Shown: positions 24,323-33,801, counted from the first letter of the stretch. The stretch: 64,000 bases of DNA from Candidatus Nanohaloarchaea archaeon (GCA_014297435.1 JACOQA010000002.1:124001-188000); one strand, 5' to 3'. Numbers and translations: made by a program. Notes: a model not told the origin generated them from the sequence alone.

Positions 24323-24766
24323 TTAGGTCTCCACCGTCTGTCTCAGTCTTGTCATAAGTTCTTCAACTTTTTCTTCAACCGCATGCTCCCATTCATGTCT
24401 TACTTCTCCGTAGAGAAACTTGTCGTAAAGCGCTCTATACGCATAGTACCACAGGTTGTCTTTCCATCCCTCCATCGGATAATGAGTTACGAGGCTTCCT
24501 TTGACCTGGACATCAAGTTCTCTGGAATCTTTTCTTATTACAAGAAATATCTCTAGCTCCATAACCGTGTGAGTGTCGAACTCTTCTACAGCGTTGATTC
24601 TTGAACGGACTGTGCCTTCATCTATATCGTGGTAGTATTTCTCCTCCACCACTTTGTCGAACGACATCCTGCGTTCTAAGAGGTCTTTTAGTTCGGGGTA
24701 GGCGGATTCGGGATCTTCCAATATAATGGTTTGTCTTCGGCGTACCGCCTCCTCGGTTATGTCCAT
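24323..24766 (-). CDS. Hypothetical protein, first gene of a diverged paralogue trio
   Basis: The protein has 147 residues from ATG24766. This start is supported by the box GGTTTTTTAT (minus strand, about 24791-24800), 29 bases upstream, and by the matching N-terminal length of the next gene. It is the shortest and probably most basic form of the family: an N-terminal helix, a run of strands (about 45-110) and a long C-terminal helix (about 112-145). No signal peptide or membrane segment. Function unknown. Confidence 0.65.
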   Translation of the reverse strand: MDITEEAVRRRQTIILEDPESAYPELKDLLERRMSFDKVVEEKYYHDIDEGTVRSRINAVEEFDTHTVMELEIFLVIRKDSRELDVQVKGSLVTHYPMEGWKDNLWYYAYRALYDKFLYGEVRHEWEHAVEEKVEELMTRLRQTVET

Positions 24767-24851
24767 AAACAGGGAATAGTCTTGAGTTGGATAAAAAACC
24801 AATCGCCTGAAAAAACATAGAAGAAAATATTGGAATGAGGGAAGAAAGTTT

Positions 24852-25388
24852 TTAGCGCCCTCTGCATTCAGGACACATCAACATTCCCTCGGACTCCATC
24901 AAGTTCTCGGAATAGTTCTCACATGATTCACATGTCCCAGACTGTGCCTCAGGTCGAGGTGTTGCTTCAGCGTCAAGCTCCTGCTCTTCCTCCATGATCT
25001 CTGCGAAGCCAGGCCATGCACGGATGATATCGCTCTGTGTCAAAATACCTACAAGCATGTCGTTCCTGACAACAGGGATTCTGGATACCTCGTTTCTAAT
25101 CATAGCCATCGCAACTTCGTCAAGAACCTCGTCTTCTTCAGCCACGATCAGGTCGGTGGACATTACGTCTTCTACCGTTATGTCACGCGGATCCTTGTTC
25201 TGTGATACGATATCGTAGACTATGTCTCTGCAGACGATTACACCTACAGCCTCTCCATCGTTAACTACAACAAGACCTCTGATGTTCTCTTCTTTGAGCA
25301 ATCTTGCTGCTTCTACTATAGTTTTGTCTTTCTCTACTGCAATAACCCCGTCGGTCATTACCTCTTTGATCTCAACTTCTCCATTCAT
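24852..25388 (-). CDS. Two-CBS-domain protein with C-terminal zinc ribbon
   Basis: The protein has 178 residues from ATG25388, which has an AGGTGA Shine-Dalgarno five bases before it. Two CBS repeats (about 5-58 and 70-128) form one Bateman module that usually binds adenosyl nucleotides. The C-terminus carries two CxxC knuckles (CESC about 22 residues before CPEC), a zinc ribbon as in many archaeal CBS regulators. A nucleotide-sensing regulator is likely; the target is unknown. It lies just downstream of the PolD large subunit gene on the same strand. Confidence 0.88.
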   Translation of the reverse strand: MNGEVEIKEVMTDGVIAVEKDKTIVEAARLLKEENIRGLVVVNDGEAVGVIVCRDIVYDIVSQNKDPRDITVEDVMSTDLIVAEEDEVLDEVAMAMIRNEVSRIPVVRNDMLVGILTQSDIIRAWPGFAEIMEEEQELDAEATPRPEAQSGTCESCENYSENLMESEGMLMCPECRGR

Positions 25389-25442
25389 TCTGATCACCTA
25401 ACAAAAAGAAAAATGTGCAGACATCTTTATGATTCCTGCCTC

Positions 25443-28400
25443 TCAGCCAGTGAACTGTTTCAAACCGCTTTGCCTGTCGTCCTTACCGAAAAGGCTCTGA
25501 ATTGTCTTGTTCAGGATAAGTATCTCCTGTCTCGTGTAAGGCGAGATCTCAAAGTCCTCAATAATATCCTTTGCTGGCTGCATATACTTCTTCACAGTTC
25601 CCTCGGAAATCGTTAGAAGGACTTTTCCATCACACTCCGGGCACTCCGCAGTAGGCTTTCCAGAGGGGGCAATAGTCTGATTAGTCAAAGGAATTCTACG
25701 GAACTTTTCATTACAGTCAACACAACGCATTTTCTGTGAGGAGAACGCGTTCAAGTTACCCTTGATATCCGGGATAAAGTGCTTGTTGAGAAGTAGCTCT
25801 GCCACCTCATCCTCGTTTACCGCCTTGGTTTTCCTTCCTAGACCTAGCTGTGAGGAAGTTTTCTCGCTCATCTCATCCAAAGTAACGTACTCGGACTGAT
25901 TAGGACCATTTTCGATAGTAGAGGTTTCATGCGTATAACCGTGTCTGTATGGTTCATCAGAGTGAACGATGTCCTCACCTATCTCTATATCTGTATCAAG
26001 CTCCCATGGCTTCTTGTACTCCAAAGTCTCCTTGTAGAAACTTAATGGGTATTCGTCGACTGTTTCGGTAGCCCATGCCTCATCGTCAACCTCGTCAGCG
26101 TTCAAAACAGTTGAAAGGATTAATGGCGCATCCATCGTGTTGTGGGCGAATACGGGGTGTGGTCCGCAGAGGAAGTTCTGATGTCCGGGAACCTCCAGAT
26201 CGTATACGTAGTCGTTGCCATAATCAACCCTCTCGATTTTAACAACTCTTTCAACAGATACATCGCCTTCAACAGGTTTTGAAAGCGAATCTACGCCTTT
26301 CTCGAACAGCTTCTCAACCCTTTCCTTCGAAGCAGCCTTCATCCTGTTGTTTTTCCTGTCGTTAGCGAACTCTGTCTTAATTTCTTCATAGCTGTAATCG
26401 CTTTCACGAAGTTGTTTCCGGGCATCATCCAAAACCTCCCATAGTGGCCAAAACGGATCCTTTTCCCCCCATTCTGAATAGAGCACCTCCCATGTCTCTC
26501 CTGCTTTCCTTGTAGATGACTTATAACCTAGTTTCCTGACGAGAAGGGTTAGCTGTGTCGCCATCTCGCCACTCTTTGTGTAAAGTTTTGAGAAACCTTT
26601 CTCCTCATATATTGAGCCATCGCCAGCACGGTAAGCTTCAATAAAATCTCTAAGCTTGTCTTTTTCAGCTCCGAAGACAAAGCTTGGAACTGACTTTGAG
26701 TCAAAGTTCTCTCTTTCGAGACCTAGTTCTTCAAGCGCCTTCATGAATGTCGCCGGCACTCTGACAGCGTAACAGGTCTTCCTGTCCTCTCTAACGTCTT
26801 CCTTTATCTTAGGCTTTACGCCAGTCAGCTCTTCTATACATTTTGCCGCGTCTTCTATAATTTCCATATCGGTGTTGTAGATGTCGCCTCTGTCCAGGGC
26901 GCCTTCCGAAAGGAGATATCCTAGAAGCCGGTAGAGCTCTTTCGAGTCTTCGAAGTATCTATTTACAGGTTCAGCGTTAGCCCTCAAGCGGACCTTGCAC
27001 GAAGGAACAACCCCCACATCCTTGTAGAAACTAAGGGGTGCATCCCTTCTACCCGTCTTGTAACGGTATACGTTATTAGTTCCGTACTCCTCCGTCACCT
27101 CAGACGTTATCTGGGTCTCAAGTTCAGGTTTTAACTCCTTTCTCTCTTCATCGGGAACTTTAACGTAACAGTCTTCATCCTCAATAATTTCGAAGAGATC
27201 TACTTCTTCAGGAAGACCATCGGCTCCCAGTTCGGGGTTTGACGGAACAATCACACAATCTCCCTCTTCTAGTTCACGAACAGGTTTGGCTTCGATCTCG
27301 CTGCCTCTTGTCACGAAGACACTGTGATCGCCGGTAACAGAAATGCTACCTCTAGAAGTCTTTACGTTAAATACCTGTTTGTCGTTTTCGTGGCGAATCA
27401 GTGCAGTAACTTCTTCAAACTTTACGTTTCCGTCATTATCGAACGAAACTGCCTCTACATCATCTTCAAAACTTCTTGATACTTCAAATCCGTCCTCTCT
27501 GGTGACAAAACCCTCCTCCTCAAGAACCTCGTCGATCAACTCATCAGCTCTAGGAGATTCAATCTCCCCATTTCTTCTAACCGTTAGTCTAGTATCCTTT
27601 GTAATACTTCGCGCCCCCGTCATATCAGGCAGGAAATCGCGTGAGAAGTTCAGTAAGCCGTCCATAAGCAGTAGAATGGCATCCTCGTCCCCATCCGCAT
27701 TCCTGCGCTTCGCTGCGTGCCAGTAAGGGTGTGCGTAGATCCCTTTAGCTTTTGTGAAACCTATTATTCTGCCTACCGTTCCTCCTGATGTGTGAGGCGC
27801 TAATCCAATTACTAGAGATCCTACGAGGTCTTCTTTTTCTTCTACGTTGTAGTATGGTTCGAGACCGTAGAACTGTTCTAATAGGTCGTCGATGAAGTTT
27901 GCGACTCTGACAAAGTAGTCTGAAGCCGCCAACGTGTTTTCGCCATCAGGGATAATGATATCCTGAGGTTTCAACGCAACAACCTGATTATCGTCCTCCA
28001 AAGGTTCGCCGTCGACATCTTCTTTGTAACCGTTTTCTCTCAGTTTCTCGACAGATACAGAGATCTCCTTGGGTTTGAAATGTGTCATCGGTATGTCGGA
28101 GGCGTCGTAGCGAACGGTACCGTCCTTGTTGACGTAGAGATCGTGTTTCTCTCTTAACAATCCTTTTTCTATAGGTTCTACGTGTTTGTTTTTCCCGCTC
28201 ATACCTCTAACAGATTTCAAGAGTTCAGGCATATGCCGCATCCCCAAGTTATCCATCGCGTCGTCAACCAATGATTCAACGTCAATATCTGTCCATTTAT
28301 ACCTGTTAATTCTTTCGTCGCCACATTGTCGGCACTGATCTGCTTCCTCATGATGTTCATGACCGCAGCTGCTGCAGAACCATACAGGATCTGCTGGAGA

Positions 28401-30395
28401 GCCGCAGTTAGGACAGTAAGAGAAATACGTAAGGTTTTCACAGTCCGTGCATCTGTTATGTACTATTCCTTCGTTTACTGTTCCTTTGTTGTATGATGCA
28501 GTCAGGTTTCTCATCCTTCCGCCTTCTTCCTTCCCGCAAGGGAACAGTAGCTGTGGTTTCCCCTTGATGGTTCTTCTTTCAGCTTTCTCCGGACGCCCCA
28601 TCCTTGAACCAAGATAGTGAGGGCACTGCTCTCTTACTTCGATACCTGAAACAGATTCAATGAACCCCGGTATATCCTTAGAGGATTCAATTTTTTCTAA
28701 CTCTTCGTTATTATCTTCGTGAGGTCTTAGAAGACCTTTCATCACTTTAAGATCTTTCTTCCTTATCTTGATCTTTTCGTCCTGCTGCTTGTGCTGTACA
28801 AGAATGTCTTCCAAGGCTTTCTTTGTTTTCTCTCCCTTAATCTCTCCTTCCTCAAGAGAGCTGTAGAGTGCTTTGAAGTTTTCGACCGGGGTTTCCCGCC
28901 AGTGGTATGTCCATTTCGGATGCATCGGGATATCAAGCTTCTTCGAGATCTTGAAAGCTTCCTTCGGACTAGGATCTCTTTCAGTAAAGTCCCGACCAAG
29001 CTTTACTCCTTTCTCCTCTAAAGCTTTCTCAAGCTCTTTCTCCCACCACTCCTCGACGTAAGGCGATGGAAGTAGTTTCTTTCCGTTCTCTACAAACTCC
29101 CCGTACGGAACAAGCATATCACCTAGGAAAAGTATTTCGTCGACTCTTTTCTCGAGTTCCCGTGCTTTCTCACGTGTCTCAACCTTTACGACATCGCCGT
29201 TTTTTAGACGTACAACAGGAGGATGAATAGAGTCGCAAGGAGTTCCTACTGTAGCCTTTCCAGGGTATTCGATCTTCAGCTGTGTTCCTATCGCGATAAA
29301 ACGTTCAGTTACTTCCATCGTTGCTGGATGGAATGAGGCTGCTGCAAGACCGTTTGTTCTTGAGTGACCGTATCTCAGCCTGAAACCACCTTTCTTCCCC
29401 GGATGACCAAAAATCGGTCTACCTGCGGTTAAAGAACCTAGGAACTTGTCGCTCGGCGTGTATTTAGACTTATCCTCTTCTTCATCTCCCTCATCCTCAT
29501 CGTCGCTCGAGTGGATCTCTTTCTGTAGATCTAGGTAGTCTCCTACCCATTCCCAGTGTTCAAGACCGAATTCTTTACCCCATTTTTCGATACGTTTCTT
29601 GATCTTAGGGGCTTTGAGCGGGAGTCCGTCTAGATAGACGAGACACATTCCTCCTCTAATCCTGTTAGTATCTATTCTTTCGAGGTCTTTGTAATTTGAG
29701 ACGTCAAGTGATTCGGTTGGCGACCCCGTGACTTCGATTGGAACGTTGTCTGCGATCATCTCAGTCTCTTCACGCGTAGGATTATACTGCTTTGCGGTAA
29801 CCCTGTTGTAATAGTCTTCTACCTCTGCGCCGTATCTTTTCACGACAGTTTCTGAAGGCTTGAATTCATCGAGATCTACTCCTATCCTTACGTAGTCTGA
29901 TAGAAGTACGGACATGGCGGATGCAGTTCCTCCCGCAGAACGGATAGGTCCTGAGTAGTATACCGCCAAGTACTCCGTTCCATCGTTATTTTCACGGATC
30001 TTAATCTCTCCAATACCTTCAAGAGGCGCTGTGGTGATACCTCCTGTCATGTAGGATACTCCGACCCTTATTCCTGCGTTACAGGCTCTTTCCTTATCTT
30101 CAAAATCATAGAAGTTGCCTTCTGCGATTTCTCTGGCGATTGAGAACGCTACACGCTCATCGTTTTTACCGTACTCGTCTTCAAGCTCACGTATTCTTTC
30201 CGCGACACCTTGATCTTCGAGTTCCGGGAACTTTGCGGCGATTACCAGGCTTGAAGCCTTTTCAGGTAGATCTGTGGCGACAGGAATGTCTACCCTTTGC
30301 TCCGGGTCTTTGGATTGTTCTCTGGCTTTCTCCGCCACATCATACGCTTTATCTGTTTCCTCCGAAATTCGTTCAAAGTATTTTTCAGTATCCAT
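25443..30395 (-). CDS. polC: DNA polymerase D large subunit (DP2) with an intein
   Basis: The 1650-residue precursor gives a 1160-residue mature DP2 after splicing, the usual size. DP2 is the catalytic subunit of the archaeal replicative polymerase PolD. Visible landmarks are the N-terminal KH-like/accessory region, SGPIRSAGGTASA (148-160), the catalytic NADGDEDA motif (899-906) with its two active-site aspartates, Cys-rich zinc modules at about 649-692 (CTDC, CPNC, CSSC, CRQC), and C-terminal zinc fingers (CVDC, CPEC). The intein sits 24 residues after the catalytic motif. An insertion of Asp/Glu (298-309) is lineage-like. The gene follows the DP1 gene by nine bases in an orc1-DP1-DP2 operon. 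Confidence 0.97.
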   Translation of the reverse strand: MDTEKYFERISEETDKAYDVAEKAREQSKDPEQRVDIPVATDLPEKASSLVIAAKFPELEDQGVAERIRELEDEYGKNDERVAFSIAREIAEGNFYDFEDKERACNAGIRVGVSYMTGGITTAPLEGIGEIKIRENNDGTEYLAVYYSGPIRSAGGTASAMSVLLSDYVRIGVDLDEFKPSETVVKRYGAEVEDYYNRVTAKQYNPTREETEMIADNVPIEVTGSPTESLDVSNYKDLERIDTNRIRGGMCLVYLDGLPLKAPKIKKRIEKWGKEFGLEHWEWVGDYLDLQKEIHSSDDEDEGDEEEDKSKYTPSDKFLGSLTAGRPIFGHPGKKGGFRLRYGHSRTNGLAAASFHPATMEVTERFIAIGTQLKIEYPGKATVGTPCDSIHPPVVRLKNGDVVKVETREKARELEKRVDEILFLGDMLVPYGEFVENGKKLLPSPYVEEWWEKELEKALEEKGVKLGRDFTERDPSPKEAFKISKKLDIPMHPKWTYHWRETPVENFKALYSSLEEGEIKGEKTKKALEDILVQHKQQDEKIKIRKKDLKVMKGLLRPHEDNNEELEKIESSKDIPGFIESVSGIEVREQCPHYLGSRMGRPEKAERRTIKGKPQLLFPCGKEEGGRMRNLTASYNKGTVNEGIVHNRCTDCENLTYFSYCPNCGSPADPVWFCSSCGHEHHEEADQCRQCGDERINRYKWTDIDVESLVDDAMDNLGMRHMPELLKSVRGMSGKNKHVEPIEKGLLREKHDLYVNKDGTVRYDASDIPMTHFKPKEISVSVEKLRENGYKEDVDGEPLEDDNQVVALKPQDIIIPDGENTLAASDYFVRVANFIDDLLEQFYGLEPYYNVEEKEDLVGSLVIGLAPHTSGGTVGRIIGFTKAKGIYAHPYWHAAKRRNADGDEDAILLLMDGLLNFSRDFLPDMTGARSITKDTRLTVRRNGEIESPRADELIDEVLEEEGFVTREDGFEVSRSFEDDVEAVSFDNDGNVKFEEVTALIRHENDKQVFNVKTSRGSISVTGDHSVFVTRGSEIEAKPVRELEEGDCVIVPSNPELGADGLPEEVDLFEIIEDEDCYVKVPDEERKELKPELETQITSEVTEEYGTNNVYRYKTGRRDAPLSFYKDVGVVPSCKVRLRANAEPVNRYFEDSKELYRLLGYLLSEGALDRGDIYNTDMEIIEDAAKCIEELTGVKPKIKEDVREDRKTCYAVRVPATFMKALEELGLERENFDSKSVPSFVFGAEKDKLRDFIEAYRAGDGSIYEEKGFSKLYTKSGEMATQLTLLVRKLGYKSSTRKAGETWEVLYSEWGEKDPFWPLWEVLDDARKQLRESDYSYEEIKTEFANDRKNNRMKAASKERVEKLFEKGVDSLSKPVEGDVSVERVVKIERVDYGNDYVYDLEVPGHQNFLCGPHPVFAHNTMDAPLILSTVLNADEVDDEAWATETVDEYPLSFYKETLEYKKPWELDTDIEIGEDIVHSDEPYRHGYTHETSTIENGPNQSEYVTLDEMSEKTSSQLGLGRKTKAVNEDEVAELLLNKHFIPDIKGNLNAFSSQKMRCVDCNEKFRRIPLTNQTIAPSGKPTAECPECDGKVLLTISEGTVKKYMQPAKDIIEDFEISPYTRQEILILNKTIQSLFGKDDRQSGLKQFTG
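26139..27608 (-). mobile_element. Intein with LAGLIDADG homing endonuclease in DP2
   Basis: The 490-residue intein covers DP2 residues 930-1419. It begins with Ser (SITKDTRLTV, splicing block A), has block B GSISVTGDHSVFV with the TxxH motif, two LAGLIDADG-type endonuclease motifs (LLGYLLSEGAL and FIEAYRAGDGSIY), block F (YVYDLEVPGHQNFLCGPHPV) and ends in His-Asn (FAHN). The +1 extein residue is Thr, giving the joined sequence TGAR-TMDAPL. All splicing residues are present, so it should splice, and the endonuclease looks intact. DP2 inteins at this active-site region are known in haloarchaea and Thermococcales. Confidence 0.93.
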
Positions 30396-30404
30396 TTTAA
30401 TCCT

Positions 30405-32006
30405 CTAGACAAACTTCTTGACTCTTGTATTCCGGTTTTTGAAGTTAACAAGCGTGACTTTTCCAGGGTCTGGCTCGTGACCTACACGTTTCTGGAAATC
30501 TGTCTGTCCCTGAAAGCTTGACGAGTTGATAACGTTCACACCTTTGTAGCTTTCGTTGCAGTGGCTGTGGAAGTGACCTGAAACAAATACATCAGGCTGC
30601 TCTTCGATTACAAGATAATCCTCCTTTTCAGGACTCATCTGGTTAGAACCGTAAGTAGGCGCGAGATGTCTTCTTTTCAGTAGATCTATCATGACGTGTT
30701 GTGGTTCTTCATACGCTTTCTCTCTCAAGTCCTGTATCTGGTCGACGTGTGGATCGAAACTATGACCGTGATACATCAGGTTCTTGATGCCTTTCGACTT
30801 GATTCCGTGAAGACGTACCATCTGAGGGTTTTGAACCCTGTGGAAGTTGTTGAAGTCTTTAATCGTCGGGAAGACTTTTTTCGGAAGCTTGGGCTGCGGC
30901 TCCTCTAATCTCGTTATATCGTGGTTTCCTGGAGATGCGATTATCTGAACTCTTTCCGGTATTTTTTCGACCCAGTTCTCGAAAAGCTCGTACTGGTTGT
31001 AAATATCTGTAACTTCAAGCTCGTCCTCTTGACCTGGGTAAACTCCTACGCCTTCGACTAGATCTCCCGTAATTACGAGGTAGCCGACTTTTCTCGCATC
31101 TTTTGATCCAAGCCATTCCGCAAACTTGTCAAGCTTATCGTGCGTCGTGTCCTTCGAACCCATGTGAAGATCCGATATGTATGCCGCTTCAACTTCTTGC
31201 TCAGTGGTGTTTACGCCTTGGGGTATAGGCAGGTCGGCTCTGACAACATTATTAGCGTAGACTATGTCCCCGCCCATAGAACCGATTACGCCTATAACCT
31301 CATCCTGTACTATTCTTTCGCCCTCTCTTTCATCGACCAGCGCCTTGAAAGTGGCTGTCTTGTCCTCAAGCTCTACAATCCATTTGCCTGAGTTTGTGGA
31401 GTACTTGTCTTTAACTAGACCTATAGCGGATGCATCTTCGCCTTCGTTTCTTCTTTCTAAACGGTTGAGAGTGGTTGCGGATTGCAACTCTTTTCTCCGC
31501 ATTAAAAGCTTCTTCATCTTCTCGTAACGATTGTTGTAGTATTTCAAGAACTCTGGAACATCTTTCTTTTCTCTTTCAATCTCCTGAGGATCCATCACCT
31601 CCACTTTTGTCCTCAAGTCGTTTCTGTCCCCCCTGTCCATTATCTCGACCTTCTTGGAACCTGATTTTTCTCTACTCTTATCACTGTTTTCTTGAACATC
31701 ATTTGTTTCCTGTTTCTCATCAGAACTTTGACTTTCCTCTTCTTCCTGAACCGGTTTTTCAACTAGCACGCCCCCGTTCGAAGCATGCTCGGAACCATTC
31801 GGTTTTTCGGAACTTCCATTAGGTTGGGATCCGTTCGGTTGTGGAGACTTCTTCCTCAGATTAGAAAGCATCGCCTCAGAAATATACATAGGAGTTGTAT
31901 CAAGGCTTTTGATCGCCTCAATATCTTCCTCCGTTATCTTTTCAGCTGCATCTTTTCCTACGATACAGCCTTCTTTGGTTAATTGCTTTAGTGCTTGCTT
32001 GTTCAA
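30405..32006 (-). CDS. polB: DNA polymerase D small subunit (DP1), proofreading exonuclease
   Basis: A 533-residue protein from TTG32006 with a GGAGGG Shine-Dalgarno about 12 bases before it. DP1 is the Mre11-like 3'-5' exonuclease subunit. An N-terminal helical domain (1-50) is joined by a long low-complexity linker with repeated PNGS units (56-73) and acidic stretches to an OB-fold (about 195-262). The calcineurin-like domain keeps all metal ligands: DLH (279-281), GD (314-315), GNHD (360-363), HGH (413-415) and GHFH (477-480). It lies between orc1 and DP2, the common euryarchaeal order. Confidence 0.95.
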   Translation of the reverse strand: MNKQALKQLTKEGCIVGKDAAEKITEEDIEAIKSLDTTPMYISEAMLSNLRKKSPQPNGSQPNGSSEKPNGSEHASNGGVLVEKPVQEEEESQSSDEKQETNDVQENSDKSREKSGSKKVEIMDRGDRNDLRTKVEVMDPQEIEREKKDVPEFLKYYNNRYEKMKKLLMRRKELQSATTLNRLERRNEGEDASAIGLVKDKYSTNSGKWIVELEDKTATFKALVDEREGERIVQDEVIGVIGSMGGDIVYANNVVRADLPIPQGVNTTEQEVEAAYISDLHMGSKDTTHDKLDKFAEWLGSKDARKVGYLVITGDLVEGVGVYPGQEDELEVTDIYNQYELFENWVEKIPERVQIIASPGNHDITRLEEPQPKLPKKVFPTIKDFNNFHRVQNPQMVRLHGIKSKGIKNLMYHGHSFDPHVDQIQDLREKAYEEPQHVMIDLLKRRHLAPTYGSNQMSPEKEDYLVIEEQPDVFVSGHFHSHCNESYKGVNVINSSSFQGQTDFQKRVGHEPDPGKVTLVNFKNRNTRVKKFV

Positions 32007-32033
32007 ACTTGAATCCCTCCCCCAAACTAAGAT

Positions 32034-33245
32034 CTATATGTAAAACTTTTCTTCTACGAGTTCGTTGATCTGACCTCTAATATCTTCGGAAAGATCGACG
32101 GATATCTGTCTTGTTCTTCCGTAACGCCCTTTCGAAATAACCTTGGCGTTGATAACCCCCAACATGTCAAGCTCAGATATCAGTCCTGAAACTCTTCTCT
32201 GCGTAAGCTTTGAGACATCTACGTCCTGGCAAAGCTCTTTATATTCACTGTAAACATCTCCTGTCGCTATCTCATCTTCATCCTCCGTCATATCAAGTAT
32301 AGTGTAGAGAACAAGTTTCGAGTGCTTAGGCTGATTCCTCACTGTTTCGACCACTCTGTCTCTTTCAATCTTCTCCTGTGCCTGGTCGACGTGATCGGTA
32401 GCTACTTCTTCGCTGCTGGATCTTTCTGCCAGTTCTCCTGCAACACGGATAAGATCTAATGCTCTTCTTGCGTCGCCATGTTCTTGAGCGGCTAAAGCAG
32501 AACATTTCGAGATAACTCCTTCCTCTAAAGTATCTTCAACAAATCCTTTTTCCGCCCTGTCCTTCAAAATTTCTCTAAGTTCTATCGCGTTGTAAGGCGG
32601 GAAGATTATCTCCTCTTCTGAAAGTGAGGACTTTACTCTTGAGTCCATGTACTCCGTAAAGTTTAGGTCGTTCGAAATCCCTACAATAGAAACTTTTGTT
32701 TCATCTAAGTCGTCGTTGATTCTTGTAAGGTTGTATAGGAATTCGTCTCCGACTTTTTTGACTAATGCATCGATTTCGTCTAATGCAATTATTACTACAC
32801 CTTTCTGTTCCTGTAGTGCTTCGAAGAAACGGTTGTAAACCTCATCGGTCGGAAGTCCTGTGCTTGGTACATCGTCTCCTAACTGTCCTGCAAGCTTAGC
32901 AAGTAAGCGGTACTCTGTATCGGCTACCTTCTTCATCTTACAGTTTATGTATACAATATTAAGGTCGACGTCCTCGTCTTCGGCAACATCGTTTAACTCA
33001 CCTGTAACGTGCTTTGTAATTAAGGTCTTCCCTGTCCCTACAGAACCGTAGATGAAGACGTTTGATGGATCGTCTCCTCGGAGGCTTGGTGCCAGAATGG
33101 ATGCGAGGTTGTTGATCTGCTGGTCCCTATGTAGTATGTTGTCAGGTTTCCAGTTGGTCGTAAGAGCGTCCTTGTTTTTGAAACAAGATTTCTTGTCGAT
33201 GTAGTCAGAGAACATCGACTTCAGGTTGCCCTGACTCAAAACCAT
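32034..33245 (-). CDS. orc1: Orc1/Cdc6 replication initiator
   Basis: The 403-residue AAA+ initiator protein binds origin recognition boxes and loads MCM. Walker A is GSVGTGKT (67-74), Walker B VIIALDEID (151-158), sensor 1 is at GISNDLNF, and the C-terminal winged-helix DNA-binding domain occupies about 310-400 (LTQRRVSGLISELDMLG). It is the first gene of the PolD operon. The 556 bases upstream hold four ORB-like elements, so this initiator very probably acts at the adjacent origin. Confidence 0.96.
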   Translation of the reverse strand: MVLSQGNLKSMFSDYIDKKSCFKNKDALTTNWKPDNILHRDQQINNLASILAPSLRGDDPSNVFIYGSVGTGKTLITKHVTGELNDVAEDEDVDLNIVYINCKMKKVADTEYRLLAKLAGQLGDDVPSTGLPTDEVYNRFFEALQEQKGVVIIALDEIDALVKKVGDEFLYNLTRINDDLDETKVSIVGISNDLNFTEYMDSRVKSSLSEEEIIFPPYNAIELREILKDRAEKGFVEDTLEEGVISKCSALAAQEHGDARRALDLIRVAGELAERSSSEEVATDHVDQAQEKIERDRVVETVRNQPKHSKLVLYTILDMTEDEDEIATGDVYSEYKELCQDVDVSKLTQRRVSGLISELDMLGVINAKVISKGRYGRTRQISVDLSEDIRGQINELVEEKFYI

Positions 33246-33285
33246 TCCCCTCTGTAGAAGTGCATTTGTTTTTGCCCCCGTGTTG

Positions 33286-33304
33286 GTTCCATTCGAAACG
33301 AAGG
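33286..33304 (+). repeat. ORB-like element 1
   Basis: GTTCCATTCGAAACGAAGG has the TTCCA and CGAAAC core, with a weak G-rich end (GAAGG). It lies 41 bases upstream of the orc1 start, close enough for the initiator to control its own promoter. Confidence 0.65.
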
Positions 33305-33348
33305 TTTAAGTATATACTCCAGATGAATTCCGTGTAAAACCAACCCCC

Positions 33349-33370
33349 ACCCCCTGTTTTCGTGTGGAAC
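33349..33370 (-). repeat. ORB-like element 2
   Basis: On the minus strand this reads GTTCCACACGAAAACAGGGG followed by GT and further G residues. It is the fullest of the four copies, with a strong G-rich end pointing to lower coordinates. Confidence 0.75.
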
Positions 33371-33458
33371 TTAATCCTAACCACCCACCTACCGGTATAA
33401 CACTGTTATATTATATGTCGGTGTTATAACGTAAACTCGAACTCAGATTAGAAAATAA

Positions 33459-33482
33459 CTCCATACGAAACCGAGGGGTCTG
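33459..33482 (+). repeat. ORB-like element 3
   Basis: CTCCATACGAAACCGAGGGG followed by TCTG keeps the CCA-N2-CGAAAC core and G-rich end. It faces away from element 2 across the AT-rich inverted repeat at 33395-33428, the usual arrangement around an unwinding element. Confidence 0.7.
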
Positions 33483-33695
33483 TGGTTTAGAGGCAAAACC
33501 GGATAAAAATGGTCTAAACCATACAGCTAAACCGAAACCGGCAGAAACAATATAGAGAAAACAGACAACAAAACTAAGTTCTTAAGGTTTAGAGAAATAT
33601 TTATTGGTTTAGATAACAGCCAGAAAAACGTTTTAGAAGAATCAAAGATTTCCTAGTTTGATAAAATGCTTTAGAGTTGCTTAGAATGCTTGTTT

Positions 33696-33718
33696 GACCC
33701 CCTGATTTCGAGTGGAGA
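33696..33718 (-). repeat. ORB-like element 4
   Basis: On the minus strand this reads TCTCCACTCGAAATCAGGGG followed by GTC. It is oriented towards element 3, so elements 3 and 4 flank a second AT-rich tract (33540-33690). Confidence 0.7.
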
Positions 33719-33801
33719 AGAGAGGGTATAGTTCTTAATATGGGTTATCGGAGAGTAATAATACCTCATATTTTAAGGCTTCCTGTTCGAGTAAGGAGTC
33801 A

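Larger units (their letters stand above)
33246..33801. other. Probable chromosomal replication origin (oriC)
   Basis: This intergenic region upstream of orc1 has four elements matching the archaeal origin recognition box pattern TTCCA-YNCGAAA-C-GGGGG. They occur in alternating orientation (+ at 33286, - at 33349, + at 33459, - at 33696). Between them are AT-rich tracts that could unwind: 33395-33430 contains the inverted repeat TATAACAC / GTGTTATA around an AT core. GGTTTAGA occurs three times (about 33484, 33588, 33612). Placement beside orc1 and the PolD genes is typical of euryarchaeal origins. Function is inferred from motif and position. Confidence 0.8.

Noticed and set aside
25443..30395. 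Two separate polymerase genes or a frameshift in DP2
   Set aside because: The extra 490 residues are a complete intein; removing them leaves a normal 1160-residue DP2.
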